DNA of 64,000 bases from Paraburkholderia ginsengiterrae (GTDB lineage: Bacteria > Pseudomonadota > Gammaproteobacteria > Burkholderiales > Burkholderiaceae). Numbering within the stretch: the stretch's first letter is position 1; each line of letters opens with the position of its first letter. The stretch lies in the NCBI RefSeq assembly GCF_001645125.1, contig NZ_LXKA01000110.1, positions 434,001 through 498,000 of the forward strand, read 5' to 3'. Positions 18,575 through 27,719 of this stretch are shown piece after piece. A program made the translations under genes and the position numbers. The notes under the pieces were generated by a model. That model did not search any database. It had not been told where the DNA came from and saw nothing but the letters and a program-made list of their open reading frames with translations.

Positions 18575-20047
18575 ATGAACGGAATCGACACGGCCGTCGC
18601 TTCGCTGCTAGCGAACCGGATCGACAGCCTGCTCAACATCGCACCGGGCAGCGCGGCCGCCTCGCAGACCGGCGCGGCGGACGTCGAGACCGCGCCGGCC
18701 ACCGGGGTGCCTGTTGCGGCTCCCGCGCCGCAGCCGTCCGCACAAACCGCCCTGTCCGCCGTGGCCCTGACGCTCAACGCGATCGTGCGCTCGGGCGGCG
18801 AGGCGACACCCGCGGTGCTCGGGCAGGCGCCAATCTGGCCGGCGGCGCCCGCGCTCGATGTCGAAGGCGGCGCCTTGCCGCTGTTCGATGCAACCGCTGC
18901 CGCCGCTGATGCCGCGGGCTCCAGCGCTTCAACCGCTGCTACCGCCTCAACTAACAATCCCAATGCAACCACGACCGCTTCCACTGCGGCGACCGCCAAC
19001 ATAGCGGCGGCCCAGGTGCCGGTAGCGTCGCTCGCGGCCGCGCTCGAGCAGACGGTCAGCGACAGCGGTCTGTTCTACGAAGCGCATCTGGCGCAATGGC
19101 TGGCGGGCCAGCGCTCGCCGGCGGACCTGGCCGGCGAGGCGCAAAACAAGCTGGTGGCCGCCGCCGCGCAATTGCCGCTCGACTGGGCGAACGACGCAGG
19201 CGAGGCGCTTCCAGCCAATCCGTCGAGCCGGCAGGGCATGGCGTCCAATGGGCCGCAGCCGGGGCCGCAGTCCGGTGCGCCGGACGCGAACGCCGCCGCC
19301 CGCGCGGCGCCATCGATCCAGACCGCGCAGGCCGCGCGCTTCGTGGCCGGGGAAGTGCTGGCCAGTTCGCTGTCCGATCTGAACGGCCAATCCGCGCACG
19401 CCAGCTTGCACAACGCGGCGACGCTGCCGGGTGACGGCGGCGGCTCGCAAAGTTCGCAGTCGATGGCGGCCGCGGTGCATCCCGCCACCGTGCCGCTGGT
19501 GCGCCAGCAGCTCGACCTGCTCGCGACCGGGCAGTTTCGCTGGACCGGCGAAGCGTGGCCGGGCGCCAAGCTCGACTGGACCGTCGAACAGGATGGTGAC
19601 GAATGGGACCGCAGCGGCGGCGGCGCGGCCAGCGAGGACGATCACCCGTGGCGCACGCGCCTGACGCTGTCGCTGCCGACGCTCGGGACGGTCGATGCGG
19701 AATTGACTTTGACCGGCACCCGGCTCATCGCGCGGGTGCAGGCCAGTCCGGGCGGCGCGGCGCGCCTGGCGGTGCAGGGCGAGAGCTTCCGTCAGCGGCT
19801 CGCGGCGGCCGGCATTGAACTGACCGGCTTGACGATCCGCGAGATCGGCGGCGGTGCGCCGGTCACCGGCGCCGATGCCACGGGTGCCGCGGCGGCCGCC
19901 CAGGCAGCGGCTTCGGCGTATGCGCGCTCGGCGTCCACGGCGAGTGCGGCAGGGGCGGCAACGGACCATGCCGCGTCGGTTCGACGGACCGCGCACACTG
20001 GCCGCCCGGCCGCCTCGCCGCCCGACGATTTCGACTGGGACATGTGA
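18575..20047 (+). CDS. second FliK-type hook-length control protein
   Basis: 490 residues with an Ala/Ser/Thr/Gln-rich, low-complexity N-terminal two thirds. The C-terminal domain at about 300-425 resembles the Flg_hook domain: a Trp-rich entry (FRWTGEAWPGAKLDWTVEQD), then LPTLGTVDAELTLTG and LAAAGIELTGLTIREIG. It is distinct from the fliK at 9720-11246. Its stop overlaps the start of an FlhB C-terminal-domain gene (TGATG), so the two are probably made together. FliK acts on the FlhB C-terminal domain in known systems; a shared job for this pair is inference. Confidence 0.8.
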   Translation: MNGIDTAVASLLANRIDSLLNIAPGSAAASQTGAADVETAPATGVPVAAPAPQPSAQTALSAVALTLNAIVRSGGEATPAVLGQAPIWPAAPALDVEGGALPLFDATAAAADAAGSSASTAATASTNNPNATTTASTAATANIAAAQVPVASLAAALEQTVSDSGLFYEAHLAQWLAGQRSPADLAGEAQNKLVAAAAQLPLDWANDAGEALPANPSSRQGMASNGPQPGPQSGAPDANAAARAAPSIQTAQAARFVAGEVLASSLSDLNGQSAHASLHNAATLPGDGGGSQSSQSMAAAVHPATVPLVRQQLDLLATGQFRWTGEAWPGAKLDWTVEQDGDEWDRSGGGAASEDDHPWRTRLTLSLPTLGTVDAELTLTGTRLIARVQASPGGAARLAVQGESFRQRLAAAGIELTGLTIREIGGGAPVTGADATGAAAAAQAAASAYARSASTASAAGAATDHAASVRRTAHTGRPAASPPDDFDWDM

Positions 20048-20421
20048 TGAGCCGCACGAACCGCACACACGGCTACCGCCGCAGCGCGGCCGCGCTCGTC
20101 TATGACACGCAAGGTCGCGATCCCGCGCCGCGCGTGATCGCCAAAGGCTACGGGATGCTGGCCGAGATGATCGTGCAACGGGCCAAGGAAGCCGGCCTGT
20201 ATGTCCACGAGGCGCCCGAAATGGTTTCGCTGCTGATGCAGGTAGACCTCGACGCGCGTATTCCGCCGCAGCTTTATCAGGCGGTGGCGGAGTTGCTCGC
20301 GTGGCTGCATCGGCTGGAAAGCGGGGCTGAGACCGAGCCGGCGCACGGCGCGAATGCCGCCGCGCAGGACGTCACCGATGTGGTGGCCGTCGACGTCGAA
20401 GGCGGGACAGCGGCGCGCTGA
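20047..20421 (+). CDS. free FlhB-like C-terminal cytoplasmic domain protein
   Basis: 124 residues matching only the soluble C-terminal part of FlhB/YscU export-switch proteins (PAPRVIAKGYGMLAEMIVQRAKE ... LLMQVDLDARIPPQLYQAVAELLAW). The transmembrane part is absent, and so is the NPTH autocleavage motif; the protein begins about where cleaved FlhB does. Such free domains are known as FlhX/FlhB2-type proteins. The ATG at 20047 overlaps the preceding stop (TGATG); a GTG one codon earlier is also open. The Ala-rich C-terminal tail is not part of the domain. Confidence 0.85.
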   Translation: MSRTNRTHGYRRSAAALVYDTQGRDPAPRVIAKGYGMLAEMIVQRAKEAGLYVHEAPEMVSLLMQVDLDARIPPQLYQAVAELLAWLHRLESGAETEPAHGANAAAQDVTDVVAVDVEGGTAAR

Positions 20422-20447
20422 ACACGCCGCCGCTGCAAGGCCCTTCG

Positions 20448-21866
20448 TTAAAACCGCATCATCAGCTTCAGCAGCGCGTTCACGCGCTTACCGTACGGCG
20501 GCGAGATCCAGCCACGCGCGTTCAGACGCGCCTGCGTCAGCACCGGCTTCATCTTCGAGAACGTCACGAAGCCTTCGTAGCCGTGATATGCGCCCATGCC
20601 ACTGGCCCCGACTCCGCCGAACGGCAGGCTTTCGCACGCCAGATGCATCAGCGTCTCGTTGATTGCCATGCCCCCGGCGATGGTTTCGTGCGTCACGCGC
20701 TCGATCGTGGCGGCGTCGTCGGCATACAGATACAGTGCGAGCGGACGAGGCCGGGCGTTGATCCACGCGATCGCGTCGTCGAGCGTGTCGTAGGGGACGA
20801 TCGGCAGCAGCGGCCCGAAGATTTCCTCCTGCATCAGCGCGCAGGCGTCCGGCGCATTCGTTACCGCGATCAGCGGATAGCGGCGGCTAGCCGGGTCGGG
20901 CACGCTGTCGGTGAGCCTATGGAGTTGCGCGCCGGCTGCCTCGGCTTCGTCGGCGCGGCGTTCGAGGCGTGCGAAGTGGTGCGCCGAAATGATCGACGTG
21001 TAGTCCGTGTTATCGGCGAAGTTCGGATACATCTTCGCCATCCGCGCGCGCGCCCGTTCGACGAACGCCTGCTCCTGGCCGCGCGGCACCAGCACGTAGT
21101 CGGGCGCGACGCAGGTTTGCCCCGCGTTGAGCGTCTTGCCGGCGATCAGGTTGTCCACCGCGTTGTCGAAGCGCGCGTGCGCGCCGATGATGGCCGGCGA
21201 CTTGCCGCCCAGTTCGAGCGTGACCGGCGTCAGATGCTCGGCGGCGGCGCGCATCACTTCGTGGCCGACCTTGGTCGAACCGGTGAACAGCAGATGGTCG
21301 AACGGTTGCGCGCTGAACGCGGCGGCGAGCGCGGCGTCGCCGTTTACCACCGCGACGTGATCGCGCGCGAAGGTCTGGCCGATCAGCTGCTCGAACAGTG
21401 CCGAGGTGCGCGGCGTCAATTCGGACATCTTGATGATCGCGCGGTTGCCGGCGGTGAGCGCGCTGATCAGCGGCCCAACGGCGAGCAGCACCGGATAGTT
21501 CCACGGCACGATGATGCCGACCACGCCGAGCGGTTGCGGCACGACCTTCGCGCGCGCCGGCATCAGCCATTTGTTGGTGCTGCGGCGCTGCGCTTTCATC
21601 CAGCGCTTGCCGTGCCGGAGTGCGCCGTTGATCTCTTCCTTCACCAGCAGAAATTCGGCGAGCAGCACTTCCTGTTTCGCGCGATTGCCGAAGTCGGCGT
21701 TCGTCGCCTCGGCGAGCGCGTCGCGATTGTCGAGCATGACTTTGCGCAGCGCTTTCAGATGCGTCGCGCGGGTATCCCACGACGGATAGGGCGCTCGCAG
21801 ATAAGCATCGCGTTGATCGCGCAGCAGCGCTTCGAGCGCGGCGACTTCCGGCAAATCGTTCTTCAT
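20448..21866 (-). CDS. calB: coniferyl-aldehyde dehydrogenase-type aldehyde dehydrogenase
   Basis: NAD(P)-dependent aldehyde dehydrogenase, 472 residues. Catalytic Cys252 (NAGQTCVAPDY) and general base Glu218 (LELGGKSP) are in place. The PWNYP motif of the cofactor site is near 121-125, and the C-terminus is extended (GYEGFVTFSKMKPVLTQ) as in the class that includes CalB and FALDH-like enzymes. ATG 21866 has GAGAGG upstream; the open frame runs far beyond but there is no further start signal. Substrate is uncertain: coniferyl aldehyde is the family name, medium-chain aldehydes are also possible. Confidence 0.85.
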   Translation of the reverse strand: MKNDLPEVAALEALLRDQRDAYLRAPYPSWDTRATHLKALRKVMLDNRDALAEATNADFGNRAKQEVLLAEFLLVKEEINGALRHGKRWMKAQRRSTNKWLMPARAKVVPQPLGVVGIIVPWNYPVLLAVGPLISALTAGNRAIIKMSELTPRTSALFEQLIGQTFARDHVAVVNGDAALAAAFSAQPFDHLLFTGSTKVGHEVMRAAAEHLTPVTLELGGKSPAIIGAHARFDNAVDNLIAGKTLNAGQTCVAPDYVLVPRGQEQAFVERARARMAKMYPNFADNTDYTSIISAHHFARLERRADEAEAAGAQLHRLTDSVPDPASRRYPLIAVTNAPDACALMQEEIFGPLLPIVPYDTLDDAIAWINARPRPLALYLYADDAATIERVTHETIAGGMAINETLMHLACESLPFGGVGASGMGAYHGYEGFVTFSKMKPVLTQARLNARGWISPPYGKRVNALLKLMMRF

Positions 21867-21967
21867 AGGTGTCCTCTCCCTGATGGATGACGGTGCGCGT
21901 TGCGTCGCGCTTATAGGTGTGCTGGTGTTGCCCGATGTTGCCTGGTGTATCCGGCGCGTGCTGGACG

Positions 21968-23653
21968 TCAGCCGGGAAAAGCCCGTTCGACAATCGCCGC
22001 GTGATCGAAGGTCGCCGGCAGCGTACCGTAGACGCGGCCGCTTTCGCCGCAGCCATCGGCCAGGCGTGTTGCAATGAACGCTTCGGCGATTTCGGCCGGC
22101 GCGTGCTTGATGAGCAGGGCCGCCTGCGCGATCAGCACGATTTGCTGCGCGATCCGCCGCGCCGAGGCTTCGCGATGCTCGGCCGGCCCGTTGAGTGTGG
22201 CGGCGAGCTTGCCGAGCGCGGCGCGCAATGCCGGATGTGCCTGCGCATCCGCCTGCCACGCGGCGAATAACGCCTGAGCCGCTTCCGGCTCGCGTTCCAT
22301 GGCGCGCAGCACGTCGAGGCACATCACGTTGCCGGAGCCTTCCCAGATCGAATTCACGGGCGCTTCGCGATAGAAGCGCGCCATTGGACCGGTTTCGACA
22401 TAACCGTTGCCGCCCCACACTTCCATTGCCTCGCCGGTGAATTCCAGTGCGCGCTTGCAGACCCAGTACTTCGCTGCCGGCGTGACGATGCGCCGCCACG
22501 CGCGTTCGGCGAACGAGGTGGACGCCGCGTCGGTGGATTCTTCGAAAGCGCGCGCGAGGCGCATGAACAGTACCGTCGCCGCTTCCGACTCCAAAGCCAG
22601 ATCGGCCAGCACATTGCGCATGAGCGGCTGATCGGCCAGATGCCGGCCGAAGGCGCTGCGCTCACGCGCATGGTGGATGGCCTGCACGAGCGCCGCGCGC
22701 ATCAGCGCCGCACTGCCGATCACGCAATCGAGCCGCGTGTAATTCGCCATTTCGATGATGGTGGGCACGCCACGCCCTTCGTCGCCGATCATGATGCCGA
22801 ACGCGTCGAGGAATTCGACTTCGCTGCTCGCATTCGAGCGGTTGCCCAGCTTGTCTTTCAGACGCTGGATCTGCACGGCGTTCTTGCTGCCGTCCGGCGC
22901 GAAGCGCGGCACGAAGAAACACGAGATGCCCTCGTGATCGTCCGTGCGGGCGAGCACCAGATGCGCGTCGCACTGCGGCGCGGAGAAAAACCACTTGTGG
23001 CCGACGAGCCGGTAGGCGGCGCCGCGGCCGCTGCCGGCGGTGGCATAGGCGCGCGTCTGGTTGCTGCGCACATCCGAGCCGCCTTGCTTCTCGGTCATGC
23101 CCATGCCGATCATCGCGGACGTTTTCTGCGTAAGCGGCAGGTCGCGGGAATCGTGCTCGCGCGCGTAGAGCTTGTCGCGCAGCGTGGCGAACAGCGCGGG
23201 TTCGCGCTGCAGCACCGGGATGCTCGCGAAGGTCATCGTCAGCGGGCAAAGCGAGCCGGATTCGATCTGCGCATGCAGAAAGTAGCCTGCGCAGCGCGCG
23301 ACCATCGCGCCGCGCTGCGGATCGGAAAATGGCAGCGCGTGCAGACCTTCGCGGCGCAGCAGCGACAGCAACGTATGCCACGAAGGATGAAACTCCAGCG
23401 CGTCGATGCGCTCGCCGCGCGGACTGTGCGTGACCAGCTCGGGCGTATGGCGGTTGGCCAGTTCCGCGAGCGCGAGCGTGTCCGCCGTGGTGAGCGCCGC
23501 GCCGTGCCGCAGCAGGGCGTCGCGATGCCATGCGGCGCCGTCGCGTTCGAGTGCGGCGGACAACGCGGCGTCGCTGGAAAACAGGTTGTAGTCCGCCAGC
23601 GGAGCAACCTGATTGGTCACCTCGTGGGTCTGGCCGAAACGGTGCCGTTCCAT
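21968..23653 (-). CDS. AidB-like acyl-CoA dehydrogenase
   Basis: Flavoprotein of the acyl-CoA dehydrogenase superfamily, 561 residues, close to E. coli AidB (541). It has the AidB-type N-terminus (HEVTNQVAPLADYNLFSSD), the FAD/acyl region MGMTEKQGGSDVRSNQTRA, and the C-terminal helical domain with VWGGNGYVETGPMARFYREAPVNSIWEGSG. The ATG at 23653 has GGAG seven bases before it. Members are often labelled isovaleryl-CoA dehydrogenase; AidB itself is induced by alkylation stress. No Ada box was recognised upstream. Confidence 0.85.
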   Translation of the reverse strand: MERHRFGQTHEVTNQVAPLADYNLFSSDAALSAALERDGAAWHRDALLRHGAALTTADTLALAELANRHTPELVTHSPRGERIDALEFHPSWHTLLSLLRREGLHALPFSDPQRGAMVARCAGYFLHAQIESGSLCPLTMTFASIPVLQREPALFATLRDKLYAREHDSRDLPLTQKTSAMIGMGMTEKQGGSDVRSNQTRAYATAGSGRGAAYRLVGHKWFFSAPQCDAHLVLARTDDHEGISCFFVPRFAPDGSKNAVQIQRLKDKLGNRSNASSEVEFLDAFGIMIGDEGRGVPTIIEMANYTRLDCVIGSAALMRAALVQAIHHARERSAFGRHLADQPLMRNVLADLALESEAATVLFMRLARAFEESTDAASTSFAERAWRRIVTPAAKYWVCKRALEFTGEAMEVWGGNGYVETGPMARFYREAPVNSIWEGSGNVMCLDVLRAMEREPEAAQALFAAWQADAQAHPALRAALGKLAATLNGPAEHREASARRIAQQIVLIAQAALLIKHAPAEIAEAFIATRLADGCGESGRVYGTLPATFDHAAIVERAFPG

Positions 23654-24064
23654 CTGCTGTCTCCGTCCAACGCGTGCCCGCCGGCGCTCTTCGGCGGTGC
23701 GCTGTTTGATCGCTGAGTGCCGTGCCGCACGGCGGGGGACGGCGCGCGTGGCGCCGTGTTTGAATGCCTTGCGCGGCCGCCCGGCGGGCGTGTGCGCGTC
23801 TTTCATCATAGGGGCGCAGGGGTGTTTCCGTTTAGAGGAATCGCTCTGGCGCGAACCCGCCGCGCGCTTCGAACGCTCCCTACAATGCCGGTAAAACACA
23901 CGTAGACAAGTGTGCACGCAATAAATTGCATGGGACCAGAGTAAGTGCTTTGCATGGGACCGGAGTAAGCGCTAAAGCGCCAACTCCGGTTCGACAGCTA
24001 AAGCGCCAACTCTGGTCGACACGAGACAGGGCTGGCGAGCAAAGCAGCTCATATGGAGGAGCGA
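23654..24064. other. non-coding gap with structured repeat
   Basis: Divergent gap of about 410 bases. The left part is GC-rich with no gene. A TACAAT -10-like hexamer lies near 23881. The right part (23927-24017) holds the nested hairpin element listed separately. The GMC gene's ribosome binding site is at the end. Confidence 0.6.
23927..24017. repeat. nested hairpin element with direct and inverted repeats
   Basis: Two direct copies of a 23-base unit (23927-23949 and 23951-23973, two mismatches) are followed by two copies of a 20-base unit (23971-23990 and 23997-24016, one mismatch). The units pair: ACCAGAGT (23935-23942) with ACTCTGGT (24009-24016), and ACCGGAGT (23959-23966) with ACTCCGGT (23983-23990). 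The differing base in each copy is matched by a compensating change in its partner. The inner loop holds another GCGC-TAAA-GCGC hairpin. Confidence 0.85.
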
Positions 24065-25723
24065 ATGCAATACGACTACATCATCGTCGGTGCAGGCTCG
24101 GGCGGCTGCTCGCTGGCGAGCCGTCTCGCGGATAGCTGCCCGGACGCGACGATCGCCCTGATCGAAGCCGGTCCGCACACGGACCGTAATCTGTTCGTCA
24201 ACATGCCGGTGGGCGTGGCGGCCGTGGTGCCCCACAAGCTCAAGACCAACTACGGCTATCTGACCGCGCCGCAGCCGGGGCTCGGCGGACGGCAGGGCTA
24301 TCAGCCGCGGGGGCGCGGCTTCGGCGGATCGAGTGCGATCAACGCGATGATCTACACGCGCGGCCATCCGCTCGATTACGACGAATGGGCGCAACTCGGC
24401 TGCGAGGGCTGGTCATGGGCGGACGTGCTGCCGTATTTCCGCAAGGCAGAAGGCAATCAGCGCGGCGCCAACGCGTGGCATGGCGATAGCGGTCCGCTCA
24501 CTGTCTCCGATCTGCGCTATCAGAATCCGTTTTCGAAGCGTTTCGTGCAGGCGGCCATGGAGGCCGGCTATAAGGCGAACGGCGATTTCAACGGCGCGGA
24601 TCAGGAAGGGATTGGCTTCTATCAGGTGACGCAGCGCGACGGACGCCGTTGCAGCGTGGCGCGCGCCTATATCTACGACCGCGAACGTCCCAATTTGCAC
24701 AAGATCGCCGACGCGACCGTGCTGCGGGTGACCTTCAGCGACAAACACGCGAGCGGTGTCGAGATCGTTCGCGGCGGCCGCACCGAAACGCTCGAAGCGC
24801 GCGCCGAGGTGGTGCTCGCGGCCGGCGCGTTCAATTCGCCGCAACTGCTGATGTGCTCGGGCATCGGGCCGGCGGCGCATTTGCAGTCGCACGGCATCGC
24901 GGTTTTGCACGACGCGCCCGAGGTCGGCCAGAACCTGATCGACCACGTCGATTTCACGATCAACAAGCGCGTCTCGTCGATCGAGCCGACCGGCTTCTCG
25001 ATCCGCGGGATTGCGCGGATGCTGCCGCAGTTCGTCACCTTCATGCGTCATGGGCGCGGCATGTTGTCGAGCAATGTCGCGGAGGCGGGCGGTTTTCTGA
25101 AGAGCCGCCCGACGCTCGAGCGGCCGGATCTGCAATTGCATTTCTGCGCGGCTATCGTCGACGATCACAATCGCCATATGCATTGGGGCCACGGCTATTC
25201 GCTGCACGTATGCGTCTTGCGGCCGCACAGCCGCGGCACGGTGACGCTGGCCAGCGCCGACGCGCGGACCGCGCCGGTGATCGACCCGCGCTTTTTCAGC
25301 GATTCGCGCGATCTCGACCTGCTGGTGGAAGGCGCACAAATGGCGCGGCGCATTCTCGATGCGCCCTCGCTCGCGCTGCATGGCGGCACCGAGCTGTACA
25401 CGGATGCGGGCCAGACGGAGGCGCAATTGCGGCAGACCATCGCCGAGCATGCGGACACGATCTATCACCCGGTGGCGACTTGCCGGATGGGCGGCGACGC
25501 GTTGTCGGTGGTCGATTCGCAGTTGCGGGTGCGGGGCGTGACGGGGCTGCGAATCGTCGACGCGTCGGTAATGCCGACGCTGATTGGCGGCAACACCAAT
25601 GCGCCGACGGTGATGATCGGTGAGCGCGCGGCTGAGCTGATTGCCTCGGCCCGTCGCGCGTCGCAGATGGCGCCCAAGTCGACGCCGGCAGGCATGCCCG
25701 GCATGACGGCGAGCGCGGCTTGA
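24065..25723 (+). CDS. GMC-family FAD-dependent alcohol/choline dehydrogenase
   Basis: 552 residues. N-terminal FAD-binding GAGSGG at 9-14, the GMC signature 1 region (YQPRGRGFGGSSAINAMIYTRG), signature 2 (GAFNSPQLLMCSGIGP), and the active-site region HPVATCRMG starting at His468. Family members oxidise choline or medium-chain alcohols (AlkJ type) and pass electrons to quinone or oxygen. ATG 24065 is preferred over 24053 because GGAGGAG lies between them. There is no bet operon nearby, which argues against a dedicated choline enzyme. The adjacent aldehyde and acyl-CoA dehydrogenases suggest alcohol breakdown, as inference. Confidence 0.88.
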   Translation: MQYDYIIVGAGSGGCSLASRLADSCPDATIALIEAGPHTDRNLFVNMPVGVAAVVPHKLKTNYGYLTAPQPGLGGRQGYQPRGRGFGGSSAINAMIYTRGHPLDYDEWAQLGCEGWSWADVLPYFRKAEGNQRGANAWHGDSGPLTVSDLRYQNPFSKRFVQAAMEAGYKANGDFNGADQEGIGFYQVTQRDGRRCSVARAYIYDRERPNLHKIADATVLRVTFSDKHASGVEIVRGGRTETLEARAEVVLAAGAFNSPQLLMCSGIGPAAHLQSHGIAVLHDAPEVGQNLIDHVDFTINKRVSSIEPTGFSIRGIARMLPQFVTFMRHGRGMLSSNVAEAGGFLKSRPTLERPDLQLHFCAAIVDDHNRHMHWGHGYSLHVCVLRPHSRGTVTLASADARTAPVIDPRFFSDSRDLDLLVEGAQMARRILDAPSLALHGGTELYTDAGQTEAQLRQTIAEHADTIYHPVATCRMGGDALSVVDSQLRVRGVTGLRIVDASVMPTLIGGNTNAPTVMIGERAAELIASARRASQMAPKSTPAGMPGMTASAA

Positions 25724-25779
25724 GCCGCGTCGATCATCGCTTCAATTGCCGAGTTTGATGCTCAAATATAAGACAACTT

Positions 25780-25803
25780 TGACGAACGTCGTCTAATTCG
25801 TCA
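25780..25803. promoter_or_regulatory. inverted repeat upstream of the OmpA-family gene
   Basis: TGACGAA (25780-25786), ten bases, then TTCGTCA (25797-25803). It lies about 40 bases before a TATAAT -10 element (25842-25847), where an operator or activator site would be expected. The regulator is unknown. Confidence 0.4.
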
Positions 25804-25841
25804 TAAATTGTGCTGTTTCGTTTTTGAGATTTTCCGAAACC

Positions 25842-25847
25842 TATAAT
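25842..25847 (+). promoter_or_regulatory. -10 element of the OmpA-family gene
   Basis: Perfect TATAAT 58 bases before the ATG; the -35 region at the proper distance is weak, which may fit an activated promoter. Confidence 0.5.
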
Positions 25848-25905
25848 CGCGCCGCGAAAAGAAGCGCGTCACGTGGCGCGTTCGGAATCTCAAGGAAACG
25901 AAGCG

Positions 25906-27651
25906 ATGAGCATCAATGTGATTCAACTGATTCAGTCTGCCTTGACGGACAGTGTCGTGGGACAGTTAGCGGGGCGCTTCGGATTGCCGCCGGACGCGAC
26001 GCAAAAGGTGCTGTCCACTATTGCTCCGGCGCTCGTCGCCGGCTTGATGCAGAAGGGCGCGACGCTCGACGGTGCGCGTTCTCTCTACACCACGATCCTC
26101 TCGTCGGCGGTGAATGACCATATTGCCGAGCAACTGCCGAACCTGCTCGGCAGCACGAGCGGCGTGAGCCAACTGGAAATTGGCGGGCGGCAGTTGCTCG
26201 AGCGCGTGTTTGACCGCCGCGTCGATCTCCTCAGCGACGAGGTCGCGCGGCAAACCGGTGCACCGGTCCATGCCACGCATGCCATGACGGGGATTGCCGG
26301 AGCCATCCTGCTCGGCGTGCTCAAACGGTATTTTCTCAACGGGCAGGGCAACGCCGGGCAGTTGCCGACGCTGCTGGGCCATCAATTGCCTTCGATCGCG
26401 CCGCATCTGAGCGACCGCCTGCTGGCCGCGCTCGGCCTGAGCGGTCTCGGTGCTTTTTCCGGCGTCATTCTGTCGCAATTGAAGGCCGTTTCGGCGCATA
26501 TCGACCACCCGACGCCGGCGGTCAAGCCGGTGCCCGAGGCCCTGGCGAACGTTCAAGTGCCCGCGGGGGCGGTGGTGCGCGAAGAGCGCCGCTCGCACAC
26601 GTGGCTCTGGTGGCTGCTCGCGGCCCTGGCAGCGGTGCTGGCCTTTCTGTTTCTGCGTGGCTGCCATCGTGAGGAGAGCACGAGTGACGCTGCCGGGCGC
26701 AGCGCGGCGGGAGCGGCAGTCAGTGCGCAGCCGGCTTCCGCGCCGGCCCCTGCGTCGGTTGTCGTGGCACCGGCCAGCGACGTCGCGGCGTCCACACCTG
26801 CCGCCAGCGCTCCGGCTGGAGCGAGCGCCGTGCCGCAGCCGGCCGCCGCGCCCGCACCGACCAAAGACAGTCAGCTGAGCGTCGTCGTCAGCGCCAGCGG
26901 CAAACCGACCGTGACCGCCACGGTCGGCAGCGAAGCTGAAAAATCGCAGCTGATCGACGAACTGGCCAAGCGCCTCGGCGAATACAATTTCGTGCCGAAC
27001 ATCACGGTCGATGCCGCCACCAAGCCGGCCGACTGGCTGGCCCATCTCGACGGCTTGCTGCCGCTCATGTCGCTGCCGGGCGCGGAAGTGAAAGTGGACG
27101 GCACGCACGTTGAACTCAGCGGCACGGCGGCCGACCCGAAGTTCGGCTGGCTCGACAAACTGAAGTCGCTATTCGGTGCGTCGTACCAGATCGGTTCATT
27201 CGACGTCGCGCACGCGGTCGCCGATGCAACCGCCAATTTCCGCAACGCGGTTAAAGGCCTGCTCGCGCAGGACGGCTCCTGCGCCGCAGCGGACGTAGTC
27301 AAGGTGCTGAACCTGCAAGTGATCAATTTCGCGAGCGCGAGTGCTCGTGTGCCGGCTTCGGCGGTGGCAGACCTGGATCAGTCCGCGCAGGTACTGAATG
27401 CCTGTGTGCGCAACGGCAAGACAGCACGGCTCGAAGTGGCGGGCTATTCGGACAACGTGGGTGGCGAGCAAACCAATCAGCAGTTGTCGAAGCAGCGTGC
27501 CGAAGCGGTGCGTGCGTATCTGGTCAAAACGGGCGTGCCTGCCGATTCGCTGACTGCGCAAGGTTACGGCGAGGCGCGTCCGGTCGCGAGCAATGACACG
27601 GCTAGCGGCCGCTTCGCCAACCGCCGCATTGAGTTCATCGCTCAGCAATAG
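25906..27651 (+). CDS. DUF937 / OmpA-family membrane protein
   Basis: 581 residues with an unusual layout. An N-terminal DUF937-like helical region (about 1-200) is followed by one strong transmembrane helix near 225-245 (TWLWWLLAALAAVLAFLFL) and an Ala/Pro/Ser-rich linker (about 260-320). A BON-like region follows, then a C-terminal OmpA peptidoglycan-binding domain (about 450-581) with GYSDNVG and NRRIEF. There is no signal peptide, so it is probably an inner-membrane protein whose C-terminal domain reaches the cell wall. The BON-plus-OmpA order resembles mycobacterial ArfA. ATG 25906 has AAGGAA upstream. Role unknown; envelope integrity or stress is a guess. Confidence 0.85.
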   Translation: MSINVIQLIQSALTDSVVGQLAGRFGLPPDATQKVLSTIAPALVAGLMQKGATLDGARSLYTTILSSAVNDHIAEQLPNLLGSTSGVSQLEIGGRQLLERVFDRRVDLLSDEVARQTGAPVHATHAMTGIAGAILLGVLKRYFLNGQGNAGQLPTLLGHQLPSIAPHLSDRLLAALGLSGLGAFSGVILSQLKAVSAHIDHPTPAVKPVPEALANVQVPAGAVVREERRSHTWLWWLLAALAAVLAFLFLRGCHREESTSDAAGRSAAGAAVSAQPASAPAPASVVVAPASDVAASTPAASAPAGASAVPQPAAAPAPTKDSQLSVVVSASGKPTVTATVGSEAEKSQLIDELAKRLGEYNFVPNITVDAATKPADWLAHLDGLLPLMSLPGAEVKVDGTHVELSGTAADPKFGWLDKLKSLFGASYQIGSFDVAHAVADATANFRNAVKGLLAQDGSCAAADVVKVLNLQVINFASASARVPASAVADLDQSAQVLNACVRNGKTARLEVAGYSDNVGGEQTNQQLSKQRAEAVRAYLVKTGVPADSLTAQGYGEARPVASNDTASGRFANRRIEFIAQQ

Positions 27652-27719
27652 TCGCCGCGCTCACTTCCCCGCTCAGTCGTCCCCCGGAGATTTCCCGCGG
27701 GGGTTCTATATTTGGAATA

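Noticed and set aside
22662-23531. 289-codon Arg/Ala-rich frame in the acyl-CoA dehydrogenase region
   Set aside because: Same-strand out-of-frame shadow of the AidB-like gene without start signal or family features.
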